Origin: Pseudobutyrivibrio sp.
Lineage (GTDB): Bacteria > Bacillota > Clostridia > Lachnospirales > Lachnospiraceae
Length of the DNA stretch: 64,000 nt
Direction of reading: 5' to 3'
Assembly: GCA_024697025.1 (NCBI GenBank)
Contig: JAILGH010000022.1
Location: 1-64,000, forward strand
Shown here: in pieces, positions 7,696-15,289 of the stretch
Layout: each line of letters starts with the position of its first letter
Numbering within the stretch: the first letter of the stretch is position 1
Position numbers and translations under genes: made by a program
The notes under the pieces: model-generated
The model's input: the letters and a program-made list of their open reading frames with translations, nothing else
Told to the model about the DNA's origin: nothing
Database searches by the model: none

Positions 7696-8477
7696 TGGCC
7701 AATTACTCCGTTCCTGTAATCGCTAGGTGTCATTCCTGTCACCCTCTTAAAAACTCTAGCAAAATAATTTGGGTCTCTATACCCAGAAATAAATCCAATA
7801 TCCTTGATATTGATGTCCGGATTTGCAAGAAACTTCTTTGCCTTTTCAATCCTAAGCTCATTTAAATAAACAATAAAACTTTTGCCAAACTTTTCTTTAA
7901 ACAATTTGCAAAAATAAACCTCTGAATATCCTAAAACTCCAGCAACATCCTGAAGTGAAATATCCTCTTTGTAATGTTCATCAATATAATTTTTGGTTTC
8001 CTTAACAATAACACTAGAGCGCTTGTAGTTAGGTCCATCTGCCATGGACATGTCTATCTCTTCTTCTACTAGCGTATTCCTAACTTTGTCTATACCACTA
8101 TTTTTATCTGCAATGCTAAAGGCCTCTTCAAAAGCCGCTATTATATCCTCATCAGCGCCTGGCTTTAATAAATAGTCCAAAGCCTTTACTCCTATAGCCT
8201 TTTTGGCATAGCTAAACTCATCAAAGGCAGTTAAAAATATAATACTGCAAACCTGATCTAGCCTTCTAATTTCCTCGGCAGCCTCAAGGCCGCTCTTACC
8301 TGGCATGGAAATATCTAAAAGTGCGATTTGGCAATTATTATTCTTAAACAATTCAACCGCCTCAACACCATTTTTTGCAACGTATATCTCAACCTGCTCT
8401 GGAAAAAAGCTGTTTATTTTCTTGGATATAACCTGCCTTTCAATAGGCTCGTCATCAGCGATAAGTACTCTATACAT
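7692..8477 (-). CDS. response regulator, AraC-type (YesN-like)
   Basis: A 261-residue two-component response regulator. The receiver domain (1-120) has the acidic pocket ADDE (residues 8-10), phosphoacceptor Asp55 in LLDISMPG, Thr in FLTAFDEF and Lys in LLKPGAD. The C-terminal 100 residues form an AraC/XylS DNA-binding domain with two helix-turn-helix units (ISLQDVAGVLGYSEVYFCKLF and INIKDIGFISGYRDPNYFARVF). Such regulators bind direct repeats about 21 bp apart; a matching repeat lies at 13540-13570 before the dctP promoter. It lies 21 bp after the kinase gene, its evident partner. Confidence 0.93.
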   Translation of the reverse strand: MYRVLIADDEPIERQVISKKINSFFPEQVEIYVAKNGVEAVELFKNNNCQIALLDISMPGKSGLEAAEEIRRLDQVCSIIFLTAFDEFSYAKKAIGVKALDYLLKPGADEDIIAAFEEAFSIADKNSGIDKVRNTLVEEEIDMSMADGPNYKRSSVIVKETKNYIDEHYKEDISLQDVAGVLGYSEVYFCKLFKEKFGKSFIVYLNELRIEKAKKFLANPDINIKDIGFISGYRDPNYFARVFKRVTGMTPSDYRNGVIGQ

Positions 8478-8498
8478 CAGTATTTCCCCCCTGGTGAT

Positions 8499-9995
8499 TT
8501 AAGTATCGCATATACGATAAGGAATGGTAATCTTAATTGAAGTTCCCTCACCATCTATGCTATCAATCTCCATGGTGGCGTCAGGATACATAGCCTTAAT
8601 TCTGCCATTGATATTTCCCATACCAATTCCCATGGATTCGTCTTCTATTTCTTGTCCCTCAAGAGACCTTCTAATCTTATCCAAAGTCTCTTTATCAATA
8701 CCCTTTCCTGTATCGGTCACGGAAAGGATTAAATAATCTTCCTGTCTTAAAACATCAACAAATACATAGCCCCCCTCAACCTTTGGAGAAATGCCATGTA
8801 TAATACTATTTTCAATTAATGGCTGCAAAGTAAACGTAGGCACCAAAACCTTCTCGGCATCAAGGGTGCATTTTTCAACATACTTTACTCTATCGCCAAA
8901 ACGCATCTTTTGCAGATACATGTAGTCGCTTGCAACTTTAAGCTCCTTGGATAAAGGTACCTCTATATCCTGATTCTTGAGATTATATCTAAAGATAGAA
9001 CTAAGGGCCTTTATCATCTGTTCAGTAGTCTTGGCCCCCTCAAGATTTGCCATTCCATCAATTACATTTAAAGTATTAAACAAAAAGTGCGGATTGATTT
9101 GATTCTTTAATAACTCAAGATTCATGGCGTCAAGCTGCTTTTCCACCTCAAGAGTCTGAACCTCCTGAGCGTGAAGCTGATCTAGAGCCTCTCTTCTCTT
9201 TTCAAGAGCCATAATATATTCGCCTGTGGCGTACTTCATCTTGTTAAATGCCGCCACAAGCTCACCTAATTCATCCTTATTATCAGAATGAACATCAGGT
9301 ATAAAAAAGTCATTTGCCGCAATTCTTCTAGATGCATTAGCAAGCATAAGTACAGGTTCAGTAATAGACTTGTACATCATTCTTGATATTTCAAATACTG
9401 CCGAAAACAAAATCAAACTTAAAGTTATGGCAATAATTGGAACCGCATAAACTCTAGGAATAATCTCCTTATAGGCACCATTGCTTTCCTTCAAGGTCAT
9501 ATCTACAAACTTCTGGGAATAGCTATACAGGTAGTCCTGCATATTATAGACAGAATAAAGCTTTGCTACATAGGTCTTCTTGTCCATTCCACCAGCCAAA
9601 ATCTCGTCTCTATCCTCACAGTATACGTCGTAACATGTCTTAAGTGAAAATAGCTGGGCATAGCGATTCTCGCCTAAATGAGTATAGTCAAGCTTTAACG
9701 CATCTATAGCCTTTTTAGTGTCCTCCATCGACTCCTTCAACTCCGTTTTATTTTCATCAGAGTCAGTGTTAATGTATGCACCAAAACAATCCCTTTCCCT
9801 ATCGATAGCCGCGATAATCTCTCCACTCTTGGAGTTGTCATCCATGATATCGTTTACATCAATAACAAATAGCTTTATAAGCACAAAGTCAAAAGCTATC
9901 GCAATAATGATTGTCAGAAAGACGCTTCCCGTAAATAATTTAATTTTATCTTTGATTTTTACCTTAGCCCAAAAAGAATTTAATTTTTTCATCAT
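8499..9995 (-). CDS. sensor histidine kinase (YesM-like)
   Basis: A 498-residue membrane kinase of the LytS/YesM His_kinase type. Transmembrane segments at about 20-45 and 183-204 bracket an extracellular helical domain; a HAMP domain (about 205-260) and a coiled coil follow. The phosphoacceptor His303 is in NQINPHFLFNTLN, and the ATPase domain has LQPLIENSIIHG and DTGKGID plus GIGMGNINGRI. It should phosphorylate the adjacent AraC-type regulator. The ATG at 9995 has no clear ribosome binding site; two hairpins precede it, so translation may depend on upstream structure. Confidence 0.93.
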   Translation of the reverse strand: MMKKLNSFWAKVKIKDKIKLFTGSVFLTIIIAIAFDFVLIKLFVIDVNDIMDDNSKSGEIIAAIDRERDCFGAYINTDSDENKTELKESMEDTKKAIDALKLDYTHLGENRYAQLFSLKTCYDVYCEDRDEILAGGMDKKTYVAKLYSVYNMQDYLYSYSQKFVDMTLKESNGAYKEIIPRVYAVPIIAITLSLILFSAVFEISRMMYKSITEPVLMLANASRRIAANDFFIPDVHSDNKDELGELVAAFNKMKYATGEYIMALEKRREALDQLHAQEVQTLEVEKQLDAMNLELLKNQINPHFLFNTLNVIDGMANLEGAKTTEQMIKALSSIFRYNLKNQDIEVPLSKELKVASDYMYLQKMRFGDRVKYVEKCTLDAEKVLVPTFTLQPLIENSIIHGISPKVEGGYVFVDVLRQEDYLILSVTDTGKGIDKETLDKIRRSLEGQEIEDESMGIGMGNINGRIKAMYPDATMEIDSIDGEGTSIKITIPYRICDT

Positions 9996-10004
9996 TTTTA
10001 AAAT

Positions 10005-10064
10005 AAGACAGCGAATAGTTACTCTTAAAGTATATCGCTGTCTTAACTAAATTTCTATTTAGTT
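10005..10064 (-). terminator. double hairpin between ycxB-like and kinase genes
   Basis: Two stems in series on the minus strand: AACTAAAT/ATTTAGTT (10045-10064), then AAGACAGCGA/TCGCTGTCTT (10005-10014 with 10035-10044) followed by ATTTTAAAAA. They lie between the transporter genes and the kinase gene and could cause partial termination or mark an mRNA processing point, lowering regulator expression relative to the transporter. Confidence 0.6.
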
Positions 10065-10065
10065 T

Positions 10066-10536
10066 TTATCTTCTTAGCTTATTTAATAAGAATTCGTAAA
10101 ACTCTTCTCTCTTATCTCCCAGCTGTCTATTGGAAATCATGTATCCGTGGTTGTTATCAGACATGACAACTATCATATTTTTCTGCTTTATCGCATTTGC
10201 GATTTTGTTCCACTTAATGTCCTGATGCTTTCCCATACTATCAACGTGGAGTCCCTGTTCATCAAACAAGAGGTCCACTTGCTTTGGAAGATTCTCAAGC
10301 TGTTTTACACTGCGACCGTATATTGCAAGAGGTTGAATTACTGGAAACAGCATACATCCGAAGAGCATAGCCATTTTATTAATGTCACCGGCAGTACTCC
10401 AAAATTTGAGGGTAAGTGCAAATACTGCCACAGTAAAGATGATATTTATAACACCTATAAAAGAGCGATATGTTTTGGTCATTGCTATCAACCATAAATC
10501 TTTTGGTTTTACATCGGATGTATATCTGTATTCCAT
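10066..10536 (-). CDS. YcxB-like membrane protein
   Basis: A 156-residue protein with two transmembrane segments (about 30-50 and 60-78) followed by a YcxB-like C-terminal domain: LLFDEQGLHVDSMGKHQDIKW, then AIKQKNMIVVMSDNNHGYMI and RQLGDKREEFYEFLLNKL. The function of YcxB proteins is not known. GGGAG lies 9 bases before the ATG. It sits between the TRAP permease gene and the kinase gene and is probably cotranscribed with the transporter. Confidence 0.75.
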   Translation of the reverse strand: MEYRYTSDVKPKDLWLIAMTKTYRSFIGVINIIFTVAVFALTLKFWSTAGDINKMAMLFGCMLFPVIQPLAIYGRSVKQLENLPKQVDLLFDEQGLHVDSMGKHQDIKWNKIANAIKQKNMIVVMSDNNHGYMISNRQLGDKREEFYEFLLNKLRR

Positions 10537-10554
10537 AAAGTAAATCTCCCTTTT

Positions 10555-11847
10555 TTACGCAAATAAATTTGGTAACAACATGCTTATCTCTGGTACAAAT
10601 GTAAGAAGTAGCAAAACAACAATCATGCAAAGATAAAATGGAAGTGTGGCTTTTACAACCCTCTCCATCTTTACCTTACCAACAGCGGAGCCGATAAATA
10701 ATACCGCACCAACTGGTGGAGTCAAAAGACCGATACCACAGTTAAGAATAAGCATGATTCCAAACTGAATAGGATGAATTCCAATGGACTGTGCAATTGG
10801 AAGAAGAATTGGTGTTGCTATCAAAATGATAGGTGCCATATCCATGATGCATCCTAACACAAGTAATATCAGATTAAGCAACAATGCAATTAAAATAGGA
10901 TTGCGAGTAAGTCCTATAATTGCATTAGCTGCAATGTCTGGAACATGAAGTGTTGTTAAGCAAAATCCAAAGATACTTGATGTAGAAATAAGGATAAGTA
11001 CGATTGAAAGTGTATCAACACACTGCTCAAGTGTCTTCCATACTCCCTTTAAATCAAGTCCCTTGTATATAAACACGCTGACGATAAGGCTGTAGATAAC
11101 TGCGATTGCAGCTGACTCTGTAGCAGTGAACACACCACCTACTACACCAACAACTACAATAACAATTGCAGCCAAGGCCCATATAGACACACCAAACTGT
11201 TTAATAAATGCCTTGAAGCTAAACTTTTCACCCTTTGGATAGTTTCTCTTCTTTGAAATAATGTATGAGCCGACCATCAGTGAAATTGCAAGCAATGCTC
11301 CTGGGATGTATCCAGCCAAAAATAAACTTCCAACTGAAATTCCACCGGCACTCATTGCATAGATAACCATGTTGTGGCTAGGAGGAACCAAGAGTCCCTC
11401 GCAAGATGATGTGATTGTAACGGCTGTAGAAAAATCATCATCATATCCCTGCTCTACCATCATTGGAATAAGGATACTTCCAAGGGAAGCTGTGTCAGCT
11501 GCTGCCGAGCCAGAAATACCACCGAAGAAATATGAAGCAACGATATTAACCATCGCCATTCCACCGGTCATCCATCCTACGCAGGAGTTGGCTAGGGCAA
11601 TCAGTTTTTCCGATATACCTCCACTTCCCATTATGCATCCCATCGTTATAAAAAATGGTACCGCCATCAAACTAAATGAGCTAATTCCTTTTACCATCTG
11701 TTGACATACAGTTGTAAGTGGAAGCCCTTGATATAACAAACAAATTATTGAAGATATAGCTACCGCATATGCGATTTGGAATCTCAGCATAACCAGTACA
11801 AGAAAGCTGATAAGCAATATTGCAATAGCTGTTCCGTTTATCGCCAT
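10555..11847 (-). CDS. dctM: TRAP transporter large permease
   Basis: A 430-residue DctM-family integral membrane protein with about a dozen hydrophobic segments, the normal size for the family. Typical motifs are VPFFITMGCIMGSGGI, FGGISGSAAADTASLGSIL, LLVPPSHNMVIY and GLLTPPVGAVLF, which form the sodium-driven transport core. It works with the small permease and the DctP binding protein to import an organic acid, such as a dicarboxylate, a keto acid or a sugar acid. Its start overlaps the stop of the dctQ gene (TAATG). Operon order is dctP-dctQ-dctM. Confidence 0.95.
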   Translation of the reverse strand: MAINGTAIAILLISFLVLVMLRFQIAYAVAISSIICLLYQGLPLTTVCQQMVKGISSFSLMAVPFFITMGCIMGSGGISEKLIALANSCVGWMTGGMAMVNIVASYFFGGISGSAAADTASLGSILIPMMVEQGYDDDFSTAVTITSSCEGLLVPPSHNMVIYAMSAGGISVGSLFLAGYIPGALLAISLMVGSYIISKKRNYPKGEKFSFKAFIKQFGVSIWALAAIVIVVVGVVGGVFTATESAAIAVIYSLIVSVFIYKGLDLKGVWKTLEQCVDTLSIVLILISTSSIFGFCLTTLHVPDIAANAIIGLTRNPILIALLLNLILLVLGCIMDMAPIILIATPILLPIAQSIGIHPIQFGIMLILNCGIGLLTPPVGAVLFIGSAVGKVKMERVVKATLPFYLCMIVVLLLLTFVPEISMLLPNLFA

Positions 11848-12371
11848 TACTTATTATCCCCCTTTACTAATATGCTTTTGATATGATTGTATAGTGACTC
11901 CAATTCAAATATAAACATTGCAACACCTGCTACAGGAACTGGAAAATACATCCAGAATCTTGATACATTTGGCATGCTTATATATGAACCTTTTCCACCG
12001 ATAGTCACTGCATAATTCCATCCAACAACAATCATTATGATTGCAAGTGCTAGTACGCAGACATCATTAAAGATGTCGAGACCTTTTATAACTTTGCTTG
12101 GTAGATATGAATCAAGTGCTGTCATACGTATGTGTGCGCCCCGCCTGATGGCGAGAGCTGCTGATAAAACTGCCATGTATGCCATTAGAGTAAGAACAAC
12201 TTCCTCACTCCATGATGGATCAGGAATAAAACTAATATATCTTCCTGCCACACAAAAGCTGGTAATCAATATATCTGCCACAAGAAATAACTTGCAGATA
12301 AATAACATAACCTTATACGTAACATCATATAAAGGCTTGATTTTGTCTACTTTACTAAAAAAGACTTCCAT
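11847..12371 (-). CDS. dctQ: TRAP transporter small permease
   Basis: A 174-residue DctQ-family protein with four transmembrane segments. The region WSEEVVLTLMAYMAVLSAALAIRRGAHIR carries the family signature (W-x-E-E and R-G-x-H-I-R). It docks the binding protein to the large permease. It lies 14 bp after dctP and shares its stop region with dctM by a one-base overlap, so translation of the two permease genes is probably coupled. Confidence 0.93.
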   Translation of the reverse strand: MEVFFSKVDKIKPLYDVTYKVMLFICKLFLVADILITSFCVAGRYISFIPDPSWSEEVVLTLMAYMAVLSAALAIRRGAHIRMTALDSYLPSKVIKGLDIFNDVCVLALAIIMIVVGWNYAVTIGGKGSYISMPNVSRFWMYFPVPVAGVAMFIFELESLYNHIKSILVKGDNK

Positions 12372-12385
12372 AAAACCTCTTTTCC

Positions 12386-13459
12386 TTACTGCATATCTAC
12401 TATCTGCTTATAAAGATCTTCCTGACCCTTAATGTTGTCATCAACTACCTTCTTAACAGCATCCTGCCATGGCTTGATATCTTCAACTTCGATGATGTTT
12501 ACGTTATCAGCCTTAAGCTCGTCAAGTACCTCATTTTCCTTCTGCTCAGAAATTGAAAGGTTGTATGACTGTGCTGCTCTACCAGCATCCTTAAGTACCT
12601 TCTGCTGGTCTGCTGAAAGCTTATCCCATGCTGCATCTGTAATGATGATTTCTGTTGCACCGATTGTATGACCATCAAGAATCATGTAAGGTGCAACCTC
12701 TGGGAATGCATTAGACTTGTAGTTTGCGATTGGCTGCTCAGCGCCATCAACTACACCTGTCTGGAGTGATGAATAAAGGTCTGTGAAAGGTACAACTGTT
12801 GGAGATGCTCCAAGTCCCTTTGCAAGACCTTCCATAACTGGGTCTTCAGAAACACGAAGCTTCATTCCCTTGAATGAGCTGATATCCTTTATTTCATCCT
12901 TTGTAAAGAAATGACGGAAACCTTCTTCGCCATAGAAAATACCTCTAATTCCTAAGCCAGCTTCTGCAGGCTCATCAAGAAATTCTGCTGCTAAATCAGA
13001 TGTAGCAAAATTCCAGTAATGCTCGCGACTTACAAATGTGTAAGGAAGTGAAAGAAGCATAGACTTCTTTGCACCGTATGGTGTCAATGAGAATGCTGAA
13101 ATTCTTGAAATGTCAATTGTTCCAGCTCCACCCATCATGCTGTCAAGAACGTCCTTCTCTGCACCAAGTACACCGCTGGCCTGAAGGTCGATTTTAATTG
13201 AGCCATTAGATCTTGTCTCAACTTCTTCCTTGAATTTCTGATCTACCATACCAACAATAGAGTCAAGAGGATTAACCTCTGCCATTACAAGTGTAACCTC
13301 AGCATCTGTTGATGTTGTTGCATCATCCTTTTCTGCAGAAGTGCTTGCTGTAGCATCTGTTGTTGCTGCTGGTTCCTCTGGAGCCTTAACACCACATGCT
13401 GTAAGAGCAAAAACTGTGGTTGCTGCCAATAGAAGCGATAAAATTTTCTTTTTCATCAT
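12386..13459 (-). CDS. dctP: TRAP transporter substrate-binding protein
   Basis: A 357-residue DctP-family binding protein with a lipoprotein signal: a hydrophobic stretch ending LTAC with Cys22, then a Thr/Ala/Asp-rich linker. Family motifs are FKGMKLRVSEDPVMEGLAKGLGASP and FTDLYSSLQTGVVDGAEQP, which include the conserved arginine that binds a substrate carboxylate. GGGAGG stands 8 bases before the first ATG. It is the first and probably most expressed gene of the transporter operon; the promoter and a regulator-type direct repeat lie just upstream. Confidence 0.95.
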   Translation of the reverse strand: MMKKKILSLLLAATTVFALTACGVKAPEEPAATTDATASTSAEKDDATTSTDAEVTLVMAEVNPLDSIVGMVDQKFKEEVETRSNGSIKIDLQASGVLGAEKDVLDSMMGGAGTIDISRISAFSLTPYGAKKSMLLSLPYTFVSREHYWNFATSDLAAEFLDEPAEAGLGIRGIFYGEEGFRHFFTKDEIKDISSFKGMKLRVSEDPVMEGLAKGLGASPTVVPFTDLYSSLQTGVVDGAEQPIANYKSNAFPEVAPYMILDGHTIGATEIIITDAAWDKLSADQQKVLKDAGRAAQSYNLSISEQKENEVLDELKADNVNIIEVEDIKPWQDAVKKVVDDNIKGQEDLYKQIVDMQ

Positions 13460-13506
13460 AAAAGTAACCTCCCTAAAAAATGTAACTTTATTAGTTCTTT
13501 AAAATA

Positions 13507-13535
13507 ATTATAGGTTATAAATTTTCAGCTAAAAA
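13507..13535 (-). promoter_or_regulatory. dctP promoter
   Basis: The minus strand has TATAAT (13512-13507) with a 17-base spacer from TTTTTA (13535-13530). The -10 is perfect and the -35 is poor, the usual picture for an activator-dependent promoter. It lies about 48 bases before the dctP start codon. Confidence 0.6.
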
Positions 13536-13539
13536 TCGG

Positions 13540-13570
13540 ACATTCTTAAGATTCGCTAGTACATTCTTAA
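13540..13570 (-). promoter_or_regulatory. 21-bp direct repeat, likely AraC-type operator
   Basis: ACATTCTTAA occurs at 13540-13549 and again at 13561-13570, a period of exactly 21 bp (two helical turns); on the minus strand it reads TTAAGAATGT twice. The proximal half ends four bases before the weak -35 box of dctP. AraC-type regulators bind such repeats and touch RNA polymerase from this position, so the regulator at 7692-8477 is the natural candidate. Confidence 0.65.
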
Positions 13571-13643
13571 TAATTGGTCCAAAAAATGCTATTTATATAA
13601 TCATCTTTTAACAAACTCATAATGTTTGCATTATTTTTTTGGA

Positions 13644-13684
13644 CAAAAAATAATCCTAGGACTTACCTTTAGTCCTAGGATTAT
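13644..13684 (-). terminator. terminator of flavoprotein gene
   Basis: ATAATCCTAGGACT (13650-13663) and AGTCCTAGGATTAT (13671-13684) form a perfect 14-bp stem with a 7-base loop; on the minus strand it runs into TTTTTTG. It ends transcription from the flavoprotein gene before the TRAP control region. Confidence 0.85.
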
Positions 13685-13728
13685 CTAATCAATAAATCTA
13701 TTTAATTATTTTCCGTTTGCAAACCGAA

Positions 13729-13758
13729 AAAATGGACCACTAACCCCGTCCCCTAGGG
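13729..13758 (+). repeat. short dispersed repeat, copy 6
   Basis: AAAATGGACCACTAACCCCG then TCCCCTAGGGTCA. It touches the TGA stop of the flavoprotein gene, whose last bases are part of the repeat edge. This is the rightmost copy seen; no further copies were noticed in the remaining 50 kb. Confidence 0.8.
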
Positions 13759-14385
13759 TCATTTTCCATCTGCAAAGCATGTAAAGGCTTCAGTCTCTAC
13801 AGCTGGCAAACCATATTTTTCCTTGGCGTCTGCAAATGCCTTAATCATAAATGACATGTTGCGGGCAAGATTGCGCATTGTCTGCAATCCTTCCAAATCC
13901 TTCTTAACATCCTCAGGGGAGTTACCATGTACCTGATTCCAATATGTGCTTGATGCAACAGGCATGCCGCTGATTGTAAAATACTTATTGATTGCATCAA
14001 ATGTAGGTGTACTGCCGCCGCGTCTGCAGCTAACCACTGCTGCTCCCACCTTCATTTGCTTGTTGAAATGAGTACTGAAAAACAGTCTATCTAAGAATGA
14101 AAGAATCGCCCCATTAGGTGATGCATAGTAAACTGGGCTTCCAACCACAAGACCGTCCGCCGCTTCAAACTTGGCTGCAATTTCATTTACCATATCATCT
14201 GTAACGCATTTGCCATTGGCAAAACAGTAACCACAGCCAACACAGCCTTTGATTGTCTTACTTCCTACCTGAACAATCTCTGTCTCAACTCCCTCAGCCT
14301 TAAATACCTCAACCATTTCCTCCAATGCTGTGGCAGTGCAGCCGTTGCTCTTTGCACTACCGTTCAAAATTAGTACCTTTGCCAT
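13759..14385 (-). CDS. iron-sulfur flavoprotein / NADPH-dependent FMN reductase
   Basis: A 208-residue flavodoxin-fold protein. The N-terminal LILNGSAKSNGCTATAL binds FMN phosphate, GCVGCGYCFANGKC holds four cysteines (48, 51, 54 and 60) in the compact pattern of iron-sulfur flavoproteins, and VVGSPVYYASPNGAILSFLDR is the family FMN-binding loop. It is probably a cytoplasmic electron-transfer protein or reductase; partners are unknown. Its terminator lies at 13644-13684, so it is transcribed separately from the TRAP genes. Confidence 0.9.
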   Translation of the reverse strand: MAKVLILNGSAKSNGCTATALEEMVEVFKAEGVETEIVQVGSKTIKGCVGCGYCFANGKCVTDDMVNEIAAKFEAADGLVVGSPVYYASPNGAILSFLDRLFFSTHFNKQMKVGAAVVSCRRGGSTPTFDAINKYFTISGMPVASSTYWNQVHGNSPEDVKKDLEGLQTMRNLARNMSFMIKAFADAKEKYGLPAVETEAFTCFADGK

Positions 14386-14431
14386 TTTTATCCTCCTTTT
14401 TACATATCACTTTATATTTCTATAAAGTATT

Positions 14432-14457
14432 AAAGCGGCACCTTATGGCACCGCTTG
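14432..14457 (-). terminator. terminator of XRE gene
   Basis: On the minus strand AAGCGG-TG-CC, loop ATAA, GG-TG-CCGCTT, then TAATACTTT. The stem is 8 bp around a 2-base internal mismatch. It follows the XRE gene stop by 18 bases. Confidence 0.6.
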
Positions 14458-14475
14458 TGTACAAATATTAACTTG

Positions 14476-14835
14476 TTATGAAGCATTGGCATTGCTGTAG
14501 CCGCCCATTTCAGCCTCAAGATTAACAAGCTCTTTAGCACGTACCAATAACAAATGTCTGTTGTCCTCGCTGAGGGCATCAAAATATTCATTAAGCTTTT
14601 TTCGCTGTACGTCCTTTTCTCTGCCTGCATATCCAAAGCCAAGAATTTCTTCCTTGCGACAATGCAACGTCATGCAAAGTCCTTCGACTATATCTGGAGT
14701 AGGCATCGTGCGCCCCGATTCCCATGTGGATACGGTAACATGGCTTACTCCAAAAATCTTACCCAACTGAGCTTGAGTAAGGCCAGCATTCTGTCTAAGA
14801 AATTTTATGTTGTTTCCTATGTTGTTTTTGCTCAT
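14476..14835 (-). CDS. XRE-family transcriptional regulator
   Basis: A 119-residue DNA-binding protein. Residues about 8-62 are a Cro/CI helix-turn-helix (NIKFLRQNAGLTQAQLGKIF, then GVSHVTVSTWESGRTMPTPD). The C-terminal part is helical and has no obvious ligand domain. It lies 24 bp downstream of the PspC-like gene and is likely in one transcript with it, so it may control that membrane protein or the stress response it belongs to. Targets are not known. Confidence 0.88.
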   Translation of the reverse strand: MSKNNIGNNIKFLRQNAGLTQAQLGKIFGVSHVTVSTWESGRTMPTPDIVEGLCMTLHCRKEEILGFGYAGREKDVQRKKLNEYFDALSEDNRHLLLVRAKELVNLEAEMGGYSNANAS

Positions 14836-14859
14836 TGTACCTCCTTACACCTGAAATAA

Positions 14860-15051
14860 TCAGTCCCTAGGCTTGTCCTCCATGATTATGGCTGCAATGA
14901 TGTAAGCAAGTATTCCGCAACCACCAATCAATACAAAAACAACCCAAGCAAGACGAACTATTGTAGGATCCACATCGAAGTATTCTGCGATACCTCCACA
15001 TACTCCACAAATCTTTCTGTCATAACTCTTGTATAACCTCTTTGTACTCAT
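14860..15051 (-). CDS. PspC domain protein
   Basis: A 63-residue PspC-family protein: KRLYKSYDRKICGVCGGIAEYF is the conserved cytoplasmic start and VDPTIVRLAWVVFVLIG plus CGILAYIIAAIIM form the hydrophobic membrane part. PspC proteins sense envelope stress or regulate phage-shock-type responses. It is the first gene of a two-gene unit with the XRE regulator. Length is that of the single-domain form. Confidence 0.9.
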   Translation of the reverse strand: MSTKRLYKSYDRKICGVCGGIAEYFDVDPTIVRLAWVVFVLIGGCGILAYIIAAIIMEDKPRD

Positions 15052-15211
15052 ATTTCCTTCCCCATTTTAAAAATTATTAGTTAATCAGCCAAATAATAAG
15101 CATTCATTACTTATTATCTACATTCTAATATATTTTGTGAATTTTGAAAACACAATGTTAAATAATTATGGGTTTAATTAACTTATTAGTGAATAATGTT
15201 CTTCTAGCACC

Positions 15212-15243
15212 TACAAAACGAGGGCAGCCAAGCCGCCCTCGTC
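15212..15243 (-). terminator. terminator of GH3 cluster
   Basis: The minus strand reads CGAGGGCGGC, loop TTGG, CTGCCCTCG, then TTTTG. A strong GC-rich stem about 46 bases after the stop of the anchored GH3 gene; it closes the leftward GH3 transcript. Confidence 0.85.
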
Positions 15244-15289
15244 TAAATATGAATCTTTAGTTTGCAAGTTTATTAAATTAATATCTATC

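Noticed and set aside
828-13758. CRISPR repeats
   Set aside because: The repeat copies are kilobases apart, in both orientations and without spacers of uniform length.
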